This document shows positions 6,908 through 7,565 of a stretch of DNA of 7,565 nt, one piece after another. Under the pieces are notes generated by a model, which was given only the letters and a program-made list of their open reading frames with translations, had not been told where the DNA came from and made no database searches. Source of the stretch: Syntrophobacterales bacterium (lineage in GTDB: Bacteria > Desulfobacterota > Syntrophorhabdia > Syntrophorhabdales > WCHB1-27); NCBI GenBank assembly GCA_017881765.1, contig JADGQN010000232.1, positions 1-7,565 on the forward strand, read 5' to 3'. The position numbers and the translations under genes are program-made. Position 1 is the stretch's first letter. Each line of letters begins with the position of its first letter.

Positions 6908-7565
6908 GGATCGCACCGTGCGATGTGCTGGTCATAGGAGGAGGGTCTGCAGCCCTGCGTGCAGCCATCGCGGCGAAGGAGGTCAACCCGGGCCTGCGGG
7001 TGGCGTTGGCCACGAAAGGGAGGCTCGGCAAGAGCGGCGTGACGGCGAATGCATGTTCCGACCGGATGGCCTTTCATGCGGCCCTCGACCACACGGAGCC
7101 CGGCGGCGCGGATGCCTGGAAATATCACGCAGATGACATCTACCGCATTGGCGGTATGGTCTCCGACCGCAACCTGGCGGAGGTGCTGGCCAAGGGTGGC
7201 AAGGAGGCCTTTGGCTATCTCGAAGCGCTGGGCGTGCCGTTTGTCAAAAAAAACGGCCTGGCCGATCAGTTTGTTACTGACGGTTCCGAATTCGCGCGGG
7301 CCTGTTACACCGGTCCGAAAACCGCGCTCCATATCGAGGAAGCCCTCGTGCGGAAATTTCTGACGTTGGCCATCGACGTATTTGAGTCTACCGCGATACA
7401 TAAACTGCTTGTCAGGCAGGGGGCAATAACCGGCGCGCTGGCTTTGAATGTCAGGGAAAAGGCTGCTGATAAGGCCCTGCTCGCGTTTGCCGTCCCGGCC
7501 ATCATCCTGGCCACCGGCGGCGCGGGGCTTATATACGGGCATCACGTCTTCCCTGCGGGCATGAC
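6904..7565 (+). CDS. FAD-dependent fumarate reductase/succinate dehydrogenase-type flavoprotein (3' end missing)
   Basis: The frame is open from GTG 6904 to the window edge (220 complete codons); family members are usually 500-600 aa. GAGAGGGA just upstream is a good Shine-Dalgarno, and the start overlaps the cupin stop by 4 nt. The N-terminus is a dinucleotide-binding fold, DVLVIGGGSAALRAA (residues 7-21), with Ala17 in place of the usual third Gly. KSGVTANA (43-50) sits where SdhA/FrdA carry the His that binds FAD covalently; no His is there, so FAD is probably non-covalent, as in L-aspartate oxidase or APS reductase alpha. ILATGGAGLIY near 201-211 is the typical second FAD contact. The catalytic residues lie beyond the window. 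It could reduce or dehydrogenate an enoate-like substrate in the cytoplasm; the exact substrate cannot be assigned. Coupling to the cupin suggests a shared pathway. Confidence 0.88.
   Translation, partial: MRIAPCDVLVIGGGSAALRAAIAAKEVNPGLRVALATKGRLGKSGVTANACSDRMAFHAALDHTEPGGADAWKYHADDIYRIGGMVSDRNLAEVLAKGGKEAFGYLEALGVPFVKKNGLADQFVTDGSEFARACYTGPKTALHIEEALVRKFLTLAIDVFESTAIHKLLVRQGAITGALALNVREKAADKALLAFAVPAIILATGGAGLIYGHHVFPAGM

Noticed and set aside
6843..7363. Open frames on both strands across the start of the flavoprotein (for example 6843-7136 + and 6841-7545 -)
   Set aside because: The true flavoprotein frame from 6904 has clear FAD motifs and runs off the window; the others are shadows with no motif.
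1..7565. CRISPR array, tRNA or rRNA gene, insertion sequence, phage or defence genes
   Set aside because: No spaced repeats, tRNA-like folds, transposase or integrase motifs, or defence domains were seen on either strand.

Overview
The window is a gene-dense, high-GC bacterial region with every recognisable gene on the + strand. It reads as an accessory catabolic or transport locus of an anaerobe. The gene mix is an Old Yellow Enzyme-type flavoprotein with Fe-S cysteines, a fumarate-reductase-like flavoprotein, a medium-chain alcohol dehydrogenase and a full Liv-type ABC importer. That mix, with frequent GTG/TTG starts, suggests a syntrophic or sulfate-reducing deltaproteobacterium (Desulfobacterota). 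This is an inference from gene content; no phylogenetic marker is present.

Layout. Positions 1-743 hold the 3' part of an OYE-family NADH:flavin oxidoreductase that runs off the left edge. After 22 nt and a strong Shine-Dalgarno comes a zinc-dependent alcohol dehydrogenase (766-1866, TTG start). A 128-nt spacer (1867-1994) holds a plausible promoter. It is followed by a five-gene importer: periplasmic binding protein (1995-3179), LivH permease (3248-4138), LivM permease (4149-5009), LivG ATPase (5006-5785) and LivF ATPase (5773-6480). The last four are tightly packed or overlapping. A strong 10-bp hairpin lies between the binding-protein gene and livH. Next is a small cupin gene that appears broken by a single-base frameshift (6525-6907). 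Its stop overlaps the start of an FAD-dependent fumarate reductase/succinate dehydrogenase-type flavoprotein (6904 to the right edge), which is cut off by the window.

How they may work together (inference). The importer would bring in an amino-acid-like or carboxylic/aromatic substrate. The flanking OYE, alcohol dehydrogenase and FAD flavoprotein would carry out redox steps on it or its products, with the cupin as a small metal-binding partner. No RNA gene, CRISPR array, transposase, integrase or recognisable defence system was seen. The most unusual local features are the cupin frameshift and the hairpin upstream of livH. I found no evidence for a wholly new system.
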